This document shows positions 62,293 through 64,000 of a stretch of 64,000 nucleotides of DNA, one piece after another; positions within the stretch are counted from its first letter, which is position 1; each line of letters begins with the position of its first letter. Origin of the DNA: Saltatorellus ferox (GTDB lineage Bacteria > Planctomycetota > UBA1135 > GCA-002686595). The notes beneath the pieces were generated by a model, which worked only from the letters and a program-made list of their open reading frames with translations, searched no databases and was not told the origin of the DNA. The stretch is from the NCBI GenBank assembly GCA_007751475.1, contig CP036434.1:4469524-4533523 (forward strand), given 5' to 3'. The position numbers were made by a program, and so were the translations under genes.

Positions 62293-62335
62293 GAAAGAAG
62301 CCCGCGCCTGATTCCATCAGGCGCGGGCTTCTTTC
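62293..62335. terminator. bidirectional terminator hairpin
   Basis: 19-bp perfect stem (62293-62311 and 62317-62335) with loop TTCCA; T-rich on both sides (CTTCTTTC and its complement). It serves the DUF1844 gene and the acyl-CoA dehydrogenase. Confidence 0.8.
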
Positions 62336-62352
62336 TTGCCGGGGGTCTCCCC

Positions 62353-63522
62353 CTATCGGAAGGCCATGATCCCGGTGACTTCCGCGCCAATGGCGAGCGT
62401 GTGGATGTCGTGGGTACCCTCATAGGTAATCACCGACTCCAGGTTCAGCATGTGGCGGCCCGTCTGGTACTCCAGCGTCACGCCGTTGGCGCCGAGCATG
62501 TCGCGGCAGGTCCGCGCCGTCTCCAGCGCCACCTTGCAGCTATTGCGCTTGGCCATGGAGACTTGAGCCGAGGTGAAACGGCCCTCGTCCTTGAGGCGCC
62601 CGAGGCGCAGGTTCAAAAGGCTGGCGCAGGTGATGTCCGTCGCCATGTTCGCGAACTTCATCTGCGGGATCTGGTAGGCAGCGATCGGCTTGTCGAACGA
62701 GATGCGCTCCTTCTGGTAGCGCAGCGTCTCGTCGAAGCAGGCGTACGCGGAGCCGATCACGCCCCAGGCGATGCCGTAGCGGGCCTGGGTCAGGCACTGG
62801 AGAGGGCCGCGGAGGCCGTCGGCGCCGGGCAGCATGGCCGAGGCCGGGACGCGCACGTCCTCCATGACGAGTTCGCTCGTGTACGACGCGCGCAGCGACC
62901 ACTTGTGGTTGTGGTTCGGCGCACTGAAGCCTTTGGCATCGGTCGGGACGATGAAGCCGCGGATGCGGCCCTCGACCTTGGCCCAGACGATGGCGATCTG
63001 AGCCACGCTACCGTTGGTGATCCACATCTTCCGGCCATTGATGATGTAGTCGTTGCCGTCCTTGCGGGCCGTCGTCAGCATGCCGCCGGGGTTCGAGCCG
63101 AAGTCCGGCTCGGTCAGGCCGAAGCAGCCGATCATCTCGCCGGTGGCAAGCTTCGGAAGGTACTCGCGCTTCTGCTCCTCGCTGCCGTACTCGTGGATCG
63201 GCCACATGACGAGGGATCCCTGGACCGAGCAGAAGCTCCGGAGGCCGGAGTCACCGCGCTCTAGCTCCTGGCAGATCAGCCCGTACGCGACGCTGTTCAT
63301 CCCTGCGCCGCCGTACTCCTCGGGGGTCGTCGGCCCGAAGACCCCAAGTTCACCCAGCTCGGGCGCCAGCTCCATCGGGAAGGTGCCCTCCTCGAAGTGC
63401 TCCATGACGACGGGATTGAAGCGCTCGGTGATCCAGCCGCGCACGGTGTCGCGGACCATCAGCTCCTCTTCGGAGTACTGGTCGTCGAGGTCGAGATAGT
63501 CGAGTTGAGTGAAGGCGCTCAT
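62353..63522 (-). CDS. acyl-CoA dehydrogenase, glutaryl-CoA dehydrogenase-like
   Basis: A 389-residue flavoprotein. FAD- and substrate-binding features are present: CFGLTEPDFGSNPGGMLTTA, KMWITNG, the catalytic-region ending VITYEGTHDIHTLAIGAEVTGIMAF (catalytic Glu in YEGTHDIH), and YGIAWGVIGSAYACFDETLRYQKERISFDKPIAAYQI. This is closest in feel to GcdH, which converts glutaryl-CoA to crotonyl-CoA in lysine/tryptophan breakdown. The product is a cytosolic tetramer. No electron-transfer flavoprotein genes adjoin. It is divergent from metG. Confidence 0.85.
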   Translation of the reverse strand: MSAFTQLDYLDLDDQYSEEELMVRDTVRGWITERFNPVVMEHFEEGTFPMELAPELGELGVFGPTTPEEYGGAGMNSVAYGLICQELERGDSGLRSFCSVQGSLVMWPIHEYGSEEQKREYLPKLATGEMIGCFGLTEPDFGSNPGGMLTTARKDGNDYIINGRKMWITNGSVAQIAIVWAKVEGRIRGFIVPTDAKGFSAPNHNHKWSLRASYTSELVMEDVRVPASAMLPGADGLRGPLQCLTQARYGIAWGVIGSAYACFDETLRYQKERISFDKPIAAYQIPQMKFANMATDITCASLLNLRLGRLKDEGRFTSAQVSMAKRNSCKVALETARTCRDMLGANGVTLEYQTGRHMLNLESVITYEGTHDIHTLAIGAEVTGIMAFR

Positions 63523-63736
63523 GGGTACAGGAGACGAATCCGGTCGTCTTGGCTGGGGTCAGGACTGCCGGGGCTCGAAAGAGAGCGTTTGGGGCTCTGG
63601 GAATTCGAATCCCGGGGCAAAGAGCTTAGGCTCCTGGACCGAGAACCGGTATCCGGCCTTCCGAATCTACCTGTTCGCGACCAAAAGCCGCCCCGATCCT
63701 GACCGACCTATCCCCCCCCCACGACCGACCACCGCC

Positions 63737-64000
63737 GTGTCCCGTACCCTCGTCACCTCCGCCCTTCTGTACGCCAACGGCCCCCTCCACTTCGGGCATA
63801 TCGCTGGCGCCTACCTGCCGGCCGATATCTACACCCGCGCCCTTCGCATGGCCGGCGAGGACGTCCTGGCTGTCTCAGGTTCGGACGACCACGGCGTGGC
63901 GATCACCATCGCCGCCGAGAAGGCCGGAGAGGACTACGCATCGTACGTCGCAGGCTGGAACGCCCGGATGCGGGAGACCTTCGCGGCCCTCGACATTCGC
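63737..64000 (+). CDS. metG: methionyl-tRNA synthetase, 5' end only
   Basis: Begins with GTG at 63737 and runs off the right edge after 88 codons. The class I signature is VTSALLYANGPLHFGHIAGAYLPADIYTR, with HFGH for the HIGH motif, followed by VLAVSGSDDHGVAITIAAEKAG, where MetRS has GTDEHG. The Ser/Asp variant at that position is unusual but the surrounding block is right. No Shine-Dalgarno is obvious; the region before the start is C-rich. Only the N-terminal Rossmann part is visible. Confidence 0.85.
   Translation, partial: MSRTLVTSALLYANGPLHFGHIAGAYLPADIYTRALRMAGEDVLAVSGSDDHGVAITIAAEKAGEDYASYVAGWNARMRETFAALDIR

Overview
The window is high-GC, densely coding chromosomal DNA from a bacterium that I place in the Planctomycetota. 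The evidence is an ECF sigma factor of the planctomycete-expanded type, many secreted or lipid-anchored proteins with no clear family, and three secreted proteins that share a C-terminal domain starting YC...NSTG and ending in an ITF tripeptide. I associate that domain with deep-branching planctomycetes. The species is not determinable from the sequence alone. I see no transposase, integrase, phage module or CRISPR array.

Layout. 1-3.1 kb, minus strand: gltX, a FecR-like membrane protein and a metallophosphoesterase cut by the window edge. 3.3-5.4 kb: adenosine deaminase overlapping an esterase. 5.4-6.5 kb: a non-coding tract that is one giant imperfect palindrome built from small hairpins. 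6.5-9.8 kb, minus: a polytopic membrane protein, queF and an ECF sigma factor. 9.9-20.4 kb: a DUF4863 protein, secreted beta-propeller-type proteins, membrane proteins and two membrane-anchored Ig-like-domain proteins. 20.5-23.8 kb, minus: an aspartoacylase-like hydrolase and a glutamate-cysteine-ligase-like enzyme fused to two CBS domains. 23.9-26.1 kb: a LytS/LytTR two-component pair. 26.3-32.9 kb: exported proteins and an M1 peptidase. 32.9-40.9 kb: a lipoprotein, a 1183-residue membrane protein, a DUF6919-like protein and a MauE-like/thioredoxin-like fusion.

41-49.8 kb: a POT transporter, a methyltransferase, an M28 peptidase, a stand-alone aminotransferase C-terminal domain, homoserine kinase, a secreted M43 metalloprotease and a BtpA-family barrel. 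50.0 kb: tRNA-Thr(CGU). 50.2-56.5 kb: a periplasmic HEAT protein with an embedded receiver-like fold, anmK ending inside a perfect 111-bp palindrome, an NtrC-type regulator and a LysM protein. 56.9-62.3 kb: a large membrane protein, a lipoprotein overlapping pyrG, and a DUF1844 protein. 62.4-64 kb: an acyl-CoA dehydrogenase and the 5' end of metG.

The most unusual content is structural DNA: the 5.4-6.4 kb palindrome whose internal hairpins show compensatory base changes between arms, the perfect palindrome at 52.54-52.65 kb, a hairpin repeat found twice (0.8 and 32.9 kb), and a recurrent TANNNT box 7-8 nt before start codons, which suggests leaderless transcripts.
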